Made by a program: the position numbers and the translations under genes. Positions 31,012-40,550 of a stretch of DNA of 64,000 bases are shown here, piece by piece. Location of the stretch: NCBI GenBank assembly GCA_963726665.1, contig CAVSDW010000012.1, positions 744,001-808,000 of the forward strand, given 5' to 3'. Source of the stretch: RPQJ01 sp963726665. GTDB taxonomy: Bacteria > Pseudomonadota > Gammaproteobacteria > Steroidobacterales > Steroidobacteraceae. The notes below the pieces were generated by a model. It had not been told where the DNA came from. It did not search any database and was given only the letters and a program-made list of their open reading frames with translations. Within the stretch, counting starts at the first letter, position 1; each line of letters opens with the position of its first letter.

Positions 31012-33593
31012 ACCACGACGTTCGCGAGCTTGCCGGGAACGTAGACGAACTTGCGCACCGGCTTGCCTTCCATGAAGCGCTGCACGTTCGCGTCGGCGAG
31101 CGCTGCCTCGCGCACGGCGCCCTCGCCGGCGTCGGACGCGACGGTGACACGGCCGCGCAGCTTGCCGTTCACCTGCACCACGACTTCGATCGTCTCGCGA
31201 GCGAGCGCGCCCTCGTCCACCCGGGGCCAGCGCTCGTCGACGATTGCGGTCGAGTGCCCGAGCTCGCGCCAGAGCGTGTGGCATGCATGCGGCACCACGG
31301 GTGAGAGCGCGAGCACGGCGATCTCGAGCGCCTCCTGGACCACCGCTCGACCCTGCGGCGAGCGGTCCTCGAAGCGCGCGACCGCGTTCATGAGTTCCAT
31401 GACAGCAGCAATCGCGGTGTTGAACGTGCGGCGGCGGCCGATGTCCGTCGTGACCTTGGCGAGCATCTCGTGGACCTGGCGCCGCAGGTCGCGCCCGGCG
31501 CCCGAGAGCGCTGCGGCGTCGAGCACCGGCGTCTCGCCGGCGGAAACGTGCTGGTGCACGGCCTTCCACAGGCGCTTCATGAAGCGGAACGCGCCTTCTA
31601 CGCCCTCGTCCGACCACTCGAGCGTCTGCTCCGGCGGTGCCGCGAACATCATGAACAGGCGCGCCGTGTCGGCGCCGTACTTCGCGACCAGTGCCTGCGG
31701 GTCCACGCCATTGCCCTTGGACTTCGACATCGTGCCGATGCCGCCTGACTCGACGGGCTGGCCGTCCTCGCGGAGCACGGCACCGATGCGCGCGCCCTTG
31801 TCGTCCACCCGCACGTCCACGTCGGCCGGATTGTAGTAAACGACGCGACCGGACGCGGGCTTTCGGAAGTAGATCTCGTTCAGCACCATGCCCTGCGTGA
31901 GCAGGTTGGTGAACGGTTCCTCGATCGTGGTGAGACCGAGGTCGCGCATCACCCGCGTCCAGAAGCGCGAGTACAGCAGGTGCAGGATCGCGTGCTCGAT
32001 GCCGCCGATGTACTGGTCCACGGGCATCCAGTACGCCGCGCGCCCGTCCACCATCGCCGCGCCGTTCCCGGCGCTGGCGTAGCGGAAGTAGTACCAGGAC
32101 GAGTCCACGAAGGTGTCCATCGTGTCCGTCTCGCGCCGCGCCGGCCGGCCGCACTTCGGGCAGCTGCAGGCGAGAAAGGCCTCGTTACGATTGAGCGGAT
32201 TGCCGCTGCCGTCCGGCACGCAGTCCTCGGGCAGCACCACCGGCAACTGCTCGTCCGGCACCGGCACGTCGCCGCAGGCCTCGCAGTGGATGAGCGGGAT
32301 CGGGCAGCCCCAGTAGCGCTGGCGCGAAATGCCCCAGTCCCGGAGCCGCCAGTTCACGCGCCGCTGGCCGCGGCCGGTCGCCTCGAAATGCTTCGACAGG
32401 GCGTCGAAGGCCTCGTCGAAATCGAGCCCGTCGAATCGGCCGGAGTTGATGAGCCGGCCGTGCTCGACATAGGCGCCCGCATCCATGTCGACGAGGCTGC
32501 CGTCGGCCGGCTGGATCACCTGGTGGATGCGCAGGCCGTAGCGGCGAGCGAATTCCCAGTCGCGCTGGTCGTGCGCGGGCACGGCCATGACCGCGCCCGT
32601 GCCATAACCCATGAGCACGAAGTTCGCGACCCAGACCGGGATGGACTCGCCCGTGAGCGGGTGGATCGCGTGGACGCCCGTCGGCATGCCGCGCTTCTCC
32701 ATGGTCTCGAGCACGGCCTCGGTGACGCCCGTGCGCTGGCACTCCGCGAGGAACGCCTGCAGCTCGGGGTTGCCCGCGGCGGCGCGCTGCGCGAGCGGAT
32801 GCTCGGCGGCCACCGCCATGTAGGTGACGCCATACAGCGTATCGGGGCGCGTCGTGTAGATCCTGAGGGGCTCGGCGCTGCCTTCCACTTCGAACTCGAG
32901 TTCCAGGCCCTCGGAGCGGCCGATCCAGTTCGACTGCATCAGCTTCACGCGTTCGGGCCAGCCGGGCAGCGAATCGAGCGCGCCGAGCAGTTCCTCGGCG
33001 TACTCGGTGATGCGCAGGTAGTACATCGGGATCTCGCGCTTCTCGACCAGCGCGCCCGTTCGCCAGCCGCGCCCGTCGATCACCTGCTCGTTCGCGAGTA
33101 CCGTCTTGTCCACCGGATCCCAGTTCACCGTCCCGGTCTTGCGGTAGGCGATGCCCTTCTCGAGCATCCTGAGGAACAGCCACTGGTTCCAGCGGTAGTA
33201 GTCCGGACGGCAGGTCGCAACCTCGCGGTCCCAGTCGATGCCGAAGCCGAGCGACTTCAACTGCCGCTTCATGTAGGCGATGTTGTCGTAGGTCCACTTT
33301 GCGGGCGGCACGCCGTTGGCCATTGCGGCGTTTTCGGCCGGCAGTCCGAAGGCGTCCCAGCCCATGGGCTGCAGGACGTTGTATCCCTGCATGCGCATGT
33401 AGCGCGTCAGCACGTCGCCGATCGTGTAGTTGCGCACGTGCCCCATGTGCAGCCGACCGCTCGGGTACGGGAACATGCACAGGCAGTAGTACTTCGGCCG
33501 GCCGGGGTCCTCGACCATGGCGAACGTGCCCTGATCGTCCCACCAGGCCTGGGCCAGGGATTCGACGGCGGCGGGCTCGTAGCGTTCTTGCAT
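31008..33593 (-). CDS. leuS: leucyl-tRNA synthetase
   Basis: 861 residues, the standard bacterial LeuRS length. Class I signatures: HIGH variant HMGH in YPSGRLHMGHVRNY and KMSKS variant MSKSKG in the C-terminal part. The CP1 editing domain (about 225-420) includes TTRPDTLYGVTYM and the discriminating GTGAVMAVPAHDQRD. ATG 33593 fits the conserved N-terminus MQERYEPAAVE. Coupled to lptE downstream. Confidence 0.98.
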   Translation of the reverse strand: MQERYEPAAVESLAQAWWDDQGTFAMVEDPGRPKYYCLCMFPYPSGRLHMGHVRNYTIGDVLTRYMRMQGYNVLQPMGWDAFGLPAENAAMANGVPPAKWTYDNIAYMKRQLKSLGFGIDWDREVATCRPDYYRWNQWLFLRMLEKGIAYRKTGTVNWDPVDKTVLANEQVIDGRGWRTGALVEKREIPMYYLRITEYAEELLGALDSLPGWPERVKLMQSNWIGRSEGLELEFEVEGSAEPLRIYTTRPDTLYGVTYMAVAAEHPLAQRAAAGNPELQAFLAECQRTGVTEAVLETMEKRGMPTGVHAIHPLTGESIPVWVANFVLMGYGTGAVMAVPAHDQRDWEFARRYGLRIHQVIQPADGSLVDMDAGAYVEHGRLINSGRFDGLDFDEAFDALSKHFEATGRGQRRVNWRLRDWGISRQRYWGCPIPLIHCEACGDVPVPDEQLPVVLPEDCVPDGSGNPLNRNEAFLACSCPKCGRPARRETDTMDTFVDSSWYYFRYASAGNGAAMVDGRAAYWMPVDQYIGGIEHAILHLLYSRFWTRVMRDLGLTTIEEPFTNLLTQGMVLNEIYFRKPASGRVVYYNPADVDVRVDDKGARIGAVLREDGQPVESGGIGTMSKSKGNGVDPQALVAKYGADTARLFMMFAAPPEQTLEWSDEGVEGAFRFMKRLWKAVHQHVSAGETPVLDAAALSGAGRDLRRQVHEMLAKVTTDIGRRRTFNTAIAAVMELMNAVARFEDRSPQGRAVVQEALEIAVLALSPVVPHACHTLWRELGHSTAIVDERWPRVDEGALARETIEVVVQVNGKLRGRVTVASDAGEGAVREAALADANVQRFMEGKPVRKFVYVPGKLANVVV

Positions 33594-33689
33594 GACGGCG
33601 AAGCGGGAAAAAAGGGGCGAAACCGGATCACGAAGGATACCAGAGCGTGTCCCGGCACGGACCCGCCGGCGCACCCGGGCGGCCACGGA

Positions 33690-34764
33690 TCAGGCGGCCA
33701 CGAACCTCGCGACGCCGTCGTCGCCGACAGAGCGCTCGAGGAGGCCACCGGCGTGGAGGTAATTCAGGTGAGCGACCGCCTCCCCCATCGCGAGCATCCG
33801 GTGAAAGCCACGCAGCGGCCGGCCGAACATCACCGGCAGCAGGTCGAAGGCCGTTCGTGGCTCGGCACAGGCTTCCCGGAGCGAACCGAGCTGCTGCAGG
33901 TGGTGCGCCCGCAGGACCGAGACGCGGTGATGCAGCCCCCGGAACGGCCGGCCATGCGACGGCAGCACCACCGTGTCCTCGGCGCATTGCTCGAGCCTCG
34001 CGAGCGAGGCAAGGAACTCCCGCAGCGGGTCCGCATCCGGGCGGCTCGACAGCACGCTCACGTTCGGAGAAATGCCTGGGAGGACCTGGTCGCCGCTCAC
34101 CAGCATGCCACCCGGCGCATCGTGCAGGCAAAGATGCCCCCGGCAGTGCCCGCCGGTCTCGACGATGCGCCACTCCCGGCCGCGGACCTCGAGCACACCG
34201 CCGTCCTGGGGCGTGGCCGCGAGTACCGGGACTCCGTCGAACCAGCTGTCGTGGCGGGACATGGGGGGCCTCGTCGGCTCCCTGTCGGACTGGAGCCCGT
34301 GCAGGACCATGAACCCGTGCATCCGGGCGTGGATCTGCGCGGGCTCGGTGGCCAGGATACCTGGCGACCGACTCGTGGGCGACCGCCGACATCCAGACTT
34401 CGCAGCCGTGCCGCTCCTGGAGCCAGCGCGCGAGCCCCATGTGATCGGGATGATCGTGCGTGACGAAGATCCGCGCGAGGCCGCCTCTGCCGACGACCGA
34501 AGCCTCCAGCGAGTGCCACGCCTCGCGACAGGGATCGGCCGACATTCCCGTGTCCACCAGCGTCCAGCCCGCATCGTCCTCCATCAGCCACACATTGATG
34601 TGGGCGAGTTCCATCGGCAGCGGGATGCGCGCCCACAGCAGTCCCTCCGCGATCGCGACCGCGTGCCCGGGCTGCGGCGGTTCGACGGGAAGGTACTCGA
34701 GTTCCCGGGGCGGCGACGGGTAACGTTCGCCCTCGTGCGTGATTGCTCCGTGCCGCTCGCTCAC
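33690..34764 (-). pseudogene. MBL-fold metallohydrolase, frameshifted
   Basis: The N-terminal part begins at GTG 34764 (overlapping the lnt stop) and contains the metal-binding motif THDHPDH preceded by LVDTGMS. At about 34362 the frame breaks after HESVA and continues one base out of phase as GILATEPAQIHARMHGFM, then GGHCRGHLCL, SGDQVL and SHGRPFRG, the remaining metal ligands. The rejoined protein of about 357 residues resembles large glyoxalase II-like beta-lactamase-fold enzymes with a C-terminal helical domain. A single inserted base (or two lost) explains the break; assembly error is possible. Confidence 0.8.
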
Positions 34765-36314
34765 GGGCCTGCCGCGCCGCGCACGCGCGGCCGCCGGAGG
34801 CCGGCGTAGAGCCCGATCCAGAGGAGCGCAAGGACCGGCCAGTTTCCGGCACGCAGGTACGGTGTCAGCCCGGTCCTCGGCCGGACGGTGCCGGTGAGTA
34901 CGGCGGGGTGGAACTGCGGCAGGCGACCCAGCACCGAGCCGTCGTGGGCGATCAGCGCGGTCACACCGTCGTTGGTGGCGCGCAGCATCGGGCGGCCCGT
35001 CTCGAGCGAGCGCATGCGGCTGATGTCGAGGTGCTGGTGCGGCGCGGAGGAATCGCCGAACCACGCGTCGTTGGTCACGTTGACGAGCAGCGTCGACTCG
35101 CGAGCGAGCGAGCGCTGCTCCGCGCCGTAGGCGTCCTCGTAACAGATCGTGGGTGCGAGCGCCTCGCCACCGGCGGCGAGCGGCGCCTGCGTTTCCGCGC
35201 CCGCGGCGAAGTCCGAATACGGAAGATTCATGAGCCGCATCCAGTCGCGCACCGCCGCAGGCACCGGGAAGTACTCGCCGAATGGCACGAGGTGCCGCTT
35301 GTAGTACCACTGCTCCCCAGGCGACCACGCGGCCATGGCGTTGTAGTACGCACCCGACTGCGGGTCGCGGCGCACGAGACCGGTGACCAGCGAGGAACCC
35401 CGCGACTGCGCCAGCGCGGAAACGTAATCGAGGTAGCCGCGAACGCTGCTTTCGAGCGAAGGAATCGCGGACTCCGGCCACACGATGATGCCTGCACCGA
35501 GGTGCGGCCTCGTGAGATCGAGGTAGAGATTCATGGTTTGCTCGAGCTGGCCGGGCACCCACTTCATGGACTGCGGCACCGCACCCTGCACCAGCGCCAC
35601 AGTGACTTCGGTGCCGCGCGGCCGCGTCCACTCCACCCGGCCGAGCGCAAGCGCCGAGCCCCAGGTGAGCAGCAGTACCACGGCGCCGGTCACGCGCGCC
35701 TTCGGGGTTTCGAGCAGCAGCATCACCAGGGCGCCGGCGGTCACGGCCGCGGCGAGACTCACGGCGTAAATGCCGCCGAGCGGCGCATACGCGGCGAGCG
35801 GCGTGTCCAGTTGCGAATACCCGATCGCGAGCCACGGGAATCCGCTCAGGAACCAGCCGCGCAGCCACTCGGTCGCGACCCAGCCCGCCGGCAGCAGCAC
35901 GAGGTAGCGAATCGCCCCGGCGGCCGCCCCCCAGCGCGCGACCGCGTAGCCGAGCAGCGCCGTGTAGCTGCCCATGATGGCGACGAGCCCGAGCATCAGT
36001 ACGAGCGCGATCCACACCGGCGCCTGGCCGATGAGGTGGATGCTGTGGTAGAGCCAGTAGGTGCCGGCGAGGAAGGTCCCGCCGGTGAAGAGCAGGCCGC
36101 GCCACGCCGCCGCGCGCGGCGGCGCATCGTCCCACAGCAGCATGAGCGTCGCCGGACACAGGAAGGCGAGTGACCACACGCCCGCCGGGGCGAAGGCCAG
36201 CGCGAGTAGCGCGCCCGCCGGCAACGCGAGCCAGTGCCCGCGTCGCGAAATGAAATCCCGGGCCGCGGCCATCGGGCGCGGCCGGTGCGTGCCGCTGCGT
36301 GGAGACTCGCTCAC
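34761..36314 (-). CDS. lnt: apolipoprotein N-acyltransferase
   Basis: 517 residues. Multi-spanning N-terminal half (six or more helices from about residue 25), then a periplasmic nitrilase-like domain with Glu in IIVWPESAIPS, Lys in YKRHLVPFGEYF and Cys in APTICYEDAYG, the E-K-C triad. It adds the third acyl chain to lipoproteins in the inner membrane. Followed by the MBL gene, preceded by corC 3 bp away: the typical corC-lnt unit. Confidence 0.97.
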   Translation of the reverse strand: MSESPRSGTHRPRPMAAARDFISRRGHWLALPAGALLALAFAPAGVWSLAFLCPATLMLLWDDAPPRAAAWRGLLFTGGTFLAGTYWLYHSIHLIGQAPVWIALVLMLGLVAIMGSYTALLGYAVARWGAAAGAIRYLVLLPAGWVATEWLRGWFLSGFPWLAIGYSQLDTPLAAYAPLGGIYAVSLAAAVTAGALVMLLLETPKARVTGAVVLLLTWGSALALGRVEWTRPRGTEVTVALVQGAVPQSMKWVPGQLEQTMNLYLDLTRPHLGAGIIVWPESAIPSLESSVRGYLDYVSALAQSRGSSLVTGLVRRDPQSGAYYNAMAAWSPGEQWYYKRHLVPFGEYFPVPAAVRDWMRLMNLPYSDFAAGAETQAPLAAGGEALAPTICYEDAYGAEQRSLARESTLLVNVTNDAWFGDSSAPHQHLDISRMRSLETGRPMLRATNDGVTALIAHDGSVLGRLPQFHPAVLTGTVRPRTGLTPYLRAGNWPVLALLWIGLYAGLRRPRVRGAAGP

Positions 36315-36316
36315 CG

Positions 36317-37177
36317 CTACAGGGGGGCGGGCTTGAGGTCGAGGTCGCGCGGTGTGCGCACCCGCAGCGTCTCGATCCTGCGACGGTCCGCACGCTGGAC
36401 CTCGAGTTCGAGCCCGCCGATCTCGATCGACTCGCCACGCCTCGGCAGGCGACCGAGCTCGTGCAGCACGAGGCCGCCAATGGTGTCGAATTCCTCGTCC
36501 GCGAAGCGCGTGCCGAACACGCGGTTGAATTCCTCGATCCGGGTCAGCGCCGGGACCGTGAACGTGCGCTCGGCGTCCTTGCGGATGCCCTCGCCCTCGT
36601 CCACGTCGTACTCGTCGCCGATCTCACCCACGATTTCCTCGAGCACGTCCTCGATCGTGAGCAGCCCCGAGACGCCGCCGTATTCGTCCACCACGATGGC
36701 CATGTGGTTGTGGCTGACGCGGAACTCCTTCAGCAGTACGTTGAGGCGCTTGCTTTCCGGGATGAGCACCGCGGGCCGCAGGCACTCACGGATGTCGAAC
36801 TGCCCTTCCCCGCCCTGTGCGAAGTAGCGCAGCAGGTCCTTGGCGAGCAGGATGCCGGCGATCTCGTCACGGTCCTCGCCCACGACCGGGAAGCGCGAGT
36901 GCCCGGACTCGATGACGATCGGCAGGATGCGCTCGGGCGTCTCGTCGCGCTGGATCACGACCATCTGCGAGCGCGGCACCATGACGTCGCGAACCTGCGT
37001 CTCCGAGACCTGCAGGACGCCCTCCAGCATCGCGAGCACGTCGGCCTCGATCAGCCCGCGATCGCGGGCGTCGGCAAGGATGTCCGCGAGCTGCTCGACG
37101 TCCCTCGGTTCACCGGAGAGTGATTCGACGAGTCGGCGCAGCCAGCTTCCTGCCAGCCTTGGTCGGTCTTGGGTCAT
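36317..37177 (-). CDS. corC: CBS-domain protein CorC (YbeX)
   Basis: 286 residues. Two CBS repeats (about 60-190: VRDVMVPRSQMVVI, GHSRFPVVGEDRDEIAGIL, MAIVVDEYGGVSGLLTIEDVLE) and a C-terminal CorC_HlyC transporter-associated domain. Linked to magnesium/cobalt efflux and, through its ybeY-phoH-lnt neighbours, to ribosome metabolism. Start overlaps the ybeY stop (ATGA). Confidence 0.95.
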   Translation of the reverse strand: MTQDRPRLAGSWLRRLVESLSGEPRDVEQLADILADARDRGLIEADVLAMLEGVLQVSETQVRDVMVPRSQMVVIQRDETPERILPIVIESGHSRFPVVGEDRDEIAGILLAKDLLRYFAQGGEGQFDIRECLRPAVLIPESKRLNVLLKEFRVSHNHMAIVVDEYGGVSGLLTIEDVLEEIVGEIGDEYDVDEGEGIRKDAERTFTVPALTRIEEFNRVFGTRFADEEFDTIGGLVLHELGRLPRRGESIEIGGLELEVQRADRRRIETLRVRTPRDLDLKPAPL

Positions 37178-37693
37178 GTGCCCGGGTCGATGACGGAAAG
37201 GTACGGATTCTGATACCCGAATCCGCCGAGGATTTCCACTTCGAGCCGCTCCATCGCGCGCGCGGCGCGTGGCCGCTCGTGGTCGTAGCCGTGCAGGTGC
37301 AGGACGCCGTGCACCACCATGTGCGCCCAGTGTGCGGCCCGCTCCTTGCCCTGGTCGCGCGCCTCCGCGGCAACCACCGCCGCGCAGACCACGAGGTCGC
37401 CGAGCGACCCGCAGAGCTCACGCTCCTCCCTGGATGCCGGGAACGAGAGCACGTTGGTCGGCTTGTCCTTGCCGCGGTAGGCGCGATTGAGCCGCCGGCT
37501 CTCCGCGGGACCCACGACGCGCACCCCGAGCCGGCGCGACGATTCGCCGGCTGCGCCGGCGGGCGGGCGCGCTTGCCATGGCGGCACGGTGTGCGGCGCG
37601 GGCCCAGCGCCCGAGCGCCGTCCTCGCCGGAACCCACGGCCGCACGGCCGCGAACTGCGCGTCGACCGCGAGCGCCGGCCGGTGGGAGCTCAA
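37174..37693 (-). CDS. ybeY: endoribonuclease YbeY, apparent frameshift in N-terminal part
   Basis: The conserved C-terminal part is intact: RRLNRAYRGKDKPTNVLSFP and the zinc motif HMVVHGVLHLHGYDH. YbeY matures 16S rRNA 3' ends and takes part in ribosome quality control. From ATG 37587 alone it would be 137 residues with an odd N-terminus. The expected N-terminus (ALAVDAQFAAVRPWVP...) lies one frame away from TTG 37693, which overlaps the phoH stop; the two frames meet in the GC-rich repeat near 37550-37575. So there is either a sequence error or a truncated protein starting at 37587. Confidence 0.85.
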
Positions 37694-38679
37694 GCGTCGT
37701 GCCCCGGCTCGTCCGAGGCCCGCTCGTAGGCCTGCACGATCCGCTGCACCAGCGGGTGGCGCACGACGTCGCGTGCGTTGAAGAACGTGAATGCGACGCC
37801 CTCGACGCCGCGCAGCACCTCGATCGCGTGCCTGAGCCCCGAGCGCTGCTGTCGCGGCAGGTCGACCTGCGTGATGTCGCCGGTGACCACGGCCCGCGAC
37901 CCGAAGCCCATGCGGGTCAGGAACATCTTCATCTGCTCGACCGTCGTGTTCTGCGCCTCGTCGAGGATGATGAACGAGTCGTTGAGCGAGCGGCCGCGCA
38001 TGAATGCGAGCGGCGCCACTTCGATCACCTGCCGCTCGACGTGGCGCGCCGTGCGGTCGAAACCCATCATCTCGTAGAGCGCGTCGTACATGGGCCGGAG
38101 GTAAGGGTCGACCTTCTGCGCGAGGTCGCCCGGCAGGAACCCGAGCCGCTCGCCGGCCTCGACCGCGGGACGCACCAGCACGATGCGCCGGACCGAACCC
38201 GACTGCAGCGCCTCGACCGCGCTCGCGACCGCGAGGTAGGTCTTGCCGGTGCCGGCCGGGCCGATGCCGAAGGTGAGGTCGTTCTGGTGGATGTTGTCGA
38301 GGTACTGCCGCTGGTTCGCCCCGCGCGCGCGGATGCCGCCCCGCTGGGTCTGCACCACGATGTCCCCGGCGGGGCCGCGCGTCTCGTCCGCCGCGGGAAA
38401 GCCGAGTTCCTGAACGCAGAGGTGGACGCGCTCCGGCGACATGGCCTCGCCGGCCGACAGCTCGAACATGCGTTGCAGCACGGCTGCGGCGTTGTCCACG
38501 GACGCCGCCGCGCCGAAGACCTGCAACTGGTGCCCGCGCCGGCGCACCTCGACTCCGAGGCGCTCCTCGACGTGCCGCAGGTTCTGCTCCATCGGGCCGC
38601 TGAAGTTCACGAGCCGCGCATTGTCCGCGTCCTCGAGCGAGATCTCGCGCATCGAGACCTGGGCGCTCAAGCGATGCAC
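37690..38679 (-). CDS. PhoH-like ATPase (YbeZ)
   Basis: 329 residues. An N-terminal KH-like segment is followed by the PhoH NTPase with Walker A FGIGPAGTGKTYLAV, Walker B FIILDEAQNTT and the sensor VVTGDITQVDLP. Partners with YbeY in RNA and ribosome metabolism. The start overlaps the miaB end by 13 nt; ATG 38652 is an alternative. The miaB-phoH-ybeY-corC-lnt order is conserved. Confidence 0.95.
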   Translation of the reverse strand: MHRLSAQVSMREISLEDADNARLVNFSGPMEQNLRHVEERLGVEVRRRGHQLQVFGAAASVDNAAAVLQRMFELSAGEAMSPERVHLCVQELGFPAADETRGPAGDIVVQTQRGGIRARGANQRQYLDNIHQNDLTFGIGPAGTGKTYLAVASAVEALQSGSVRRIVLVRPAVEAGERLGFLPGDLAQKVDPYLRPMYDALYEMMGFDRTARHVERQVIEVAPLAFMRGRSLNDSFIILDEAQNTTVEQMKMFLTRMGFGSRAVVTGDITQVDLPRQQRSGLRHAIEVLRGVEGVAFTFFNARDVVRHPLVQRIVQAYERASDEPGHDA

Positions 38680-40007
38680 CGCTCAGGCGAGGCGAGGCGT
38701 CCACGCAGCGAGTTCGGCATCGCCTCGGTGACCACGACGTCCACGAATCCGTCGACGAGCGACGGCGGGCCGTCGAAGTTGACCCACCGGTTGTTCTCGG
38801 TGCGCCCCGCGAGCTGGCGCGCGTCGCGGCGCGAGTGGCGTTCCACCAGCACGCGCTGCACGGACCCCACCATGGTGCGGCTGATGGCGAGCGACTGCGC
38901 GTCCAACCGCTCCTGCAGCCGGACGAGTCGCCGGTGCTTTTCCTCGTGGGTCACGTCGTCGGGCAGCGAGGCGGCCGGCGTGCCCGGGCGCCGGCTGTAG
39001 ATGAAGCTGAAGCTCTGGTCGAAGCCGACATCCGCAATGAGATCCATCGTCGCCTCGAAGTCGCGTTCGGTCTCGCCTGGAAACCCGACGATGAAGTCCG
39101 ACGTGACGCTGATGCCGGGCCGCGCCTCGCGCAGCCGCCGGATCTTCTGCCGGTACTCGAGCGTGGTGTGCCCGCGTTTCATGAGCGCGAGCACGCGATC
39201 CGAGCCGCTCTGCACCGGCAGGTGCAGGTAGCTCGCGAGCTGCGGCACGTCGCGGTAGGCCTCGATCAGGCTGTCGCGGAACTCGACCGGGTGCGAGGTC
39301 ATGAAGCGGATGCGCTCGATGCCGGGAACCTCGGCCACGAAGTAGATGAGTGCGGCGAGGTCCGCCTGCCCGCCACCGGCCAGCCGGCCCCGGTAGGCGT
39401 TCACGTTCTGCCCGAGCAGCGTCACCTCGCGCACTCCCTGGCGCGCGAGGCCGCGAACCTCGGTCATCACCTGCTCCAGCGGACGGCTCACTTCCTCGCC
39501 GCGCGTGTAGGGCACGACGCAGAACGTGCAGTACTTGCTGCAGCCTTCCATGACCGACACGAAGGCGGTCGCGCCCGCGGCGCGTGGCTCCGGCAGGCGG
39601 TCGAACTTCTCGATCTCCGGGAAGCTCACGTCCACGACGGAGCGTCCCCGGCTCTTTACCGAGGCGATCATCTCCGGCAGCCGGTGCAGCGTCTGCGGCC
39701 CGAAGACCATGTCGACGAACGGCGCGCGCCGCGTGATGCCCTCGCCTTCCTGGCTCGCGACGCAGCCGCCGACGCCGATGATCACGTCCGGGCGCTGCTG
39801 CTTCAGGAGCCGCCACTGGCCGAGCAGCGAGAACACCTTCTCCTGCGCCTTCTCCCGCACCGAGCAGGTGTTCAGCAGCAGCAGGTCCGCCTCGGCGGGA
39901 TCCTCGGTCGGCTCGTAGGCGCCGGATTCACGCAGCACGTCCGCCATGCGGGCGGAGTCGTACTCGTTCATCTGGCAGCCAAAGGTCCTGACGTGTACTC
40001 GCGGCAT
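38667..40007 (-). CDS. miaB: tRNA-2-methylthio-N6-dimethylallyladenosine synthase
   Basis: 446 residues. N-terminal UPF0004 domain with Cys ligands in RTFGCQMNEYD, NTCSVRE and GVGGCVA for the auxiliary 4Fe-4S cluster; radical SAM CxxxCxxC in EGCSKYCTFCVVPYTRG; C-terminal TRAM domain ending near WVNFDGP. Adds the 2-methylthio group to i6A37. ATG 40007 is preferred over TTG 40019. Confidence 0.97.
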   Translation of the reverse strand: MPRVHVRTFGCQMNEYDSARMADVLRESGAYEPTEDPAEADLLLLNTCSVREKAQEKVFSLLGQWRLLKQQRPDVIIGVGGCVASQEGEGITRRAPFVDMVFGPQTLHRLPEMIASVKSRGRSVVDVSFPEIEKFDRLPEPRAAGATAFVSVMEGCSKYCTFCVVPYTRGEEVSRPLEQVMTEVRGLARQGVREVTLLGQNVNAYRGRLAGGGQADLAALIYFVAEVPGIERIRFMTSHPVEFRDSLIEAYRDVPQLASYLHLPVQSGSDRVLALMKRGHTTLEYRQKIRRLREARPGISVTSDFIVGFPGETERDFEATMDLIADVGFDQSFSFIYSRRPGTPAASLPDDVTHEEKHRRLVRLQERLDAQSLAISRTMVGSVQRVLVERHSRRDARQLAGRTENNRWVNFDGPPSLVDGFVDVVVTEAMPNSLRGRLASPERCIA

Positions 40008-40025
40008 GGGCCGGCGCAACGGGCC

Positions 40026-40484
40026 TCAGAACGGGATGTCGTCGTCGAAGGTTTCGTCGCGCTCGGTGACCGGCGCGGGCGCGGGCCGCTCGCTGCCGCC
40101 TGCTGCACGCGGCTCGGCCCTCGACTCGGTGCCCGCGCCGCCGCCGCCGCGTCCGCCGAGCATCTGCATCTCGTTGGCGATCACCTCGGTCGAGTAGCGG
40201 TCGCGGCCTTCCTTGTCCTGCCACTTGCGGGTGCGCAGCTTGCCCTCGAGATAGACCTGCGAGCCCTTGCGCAGGTACTCGGCGGCGATCTCGGCGAGGC
40301 GGTCGTACATGACTACGCTGTGCCACTCCGTCTGCTCGCGCTGCTCGCCGGTCTGCTTGTCCTTCCAGCTCTCCGAAGTGGCGACGCGCAGGTTCGTGAC
40401 CGCCTTGCCGCTCGGCATGTAGCGCGTCTCCGGGTCCTGCCCGAGATTGCCGACGATGATGACCTTGTTGATTCCGCGTGCCAT
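40026..40484 (-). CDS. ssb: single-stranded DNA-binding protein
   Basis: 152 residues. OB fold MARGINKVIIVGNLGQDPETRY...TEWHSVVMYDRLAEIAAEYLRKG, a Gly/Pro-rich linker and the acidic tip DDDIPF that recruits partner proteins. ATG 40484 matches the family N-terminus. The ssb-MFS-uvrA arrangement matches that of Pseudomonas. Confidence 0.97.
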   Translation of the reverse strand: MARGINKVIIVGNLGQDPETRYMPSGKAVTNLRVATSESWKDKQTGEQREQTEWHSVVMYDRLAEIAAEYLRKGSQVYLEGKLRTRKWQDKEGRDRYSTEVIANEMQMLGGRGGGGAGTESRAEPRAAGGSERPAPAPVTERDETFDDDIPF

Positions 40485-40550
40485 GGCGCCCACCTGCGTG
40501 AATTGGAGTGAAATCTTACGCCACGGGGCCACCGCGGCGGAAACGGCGAA

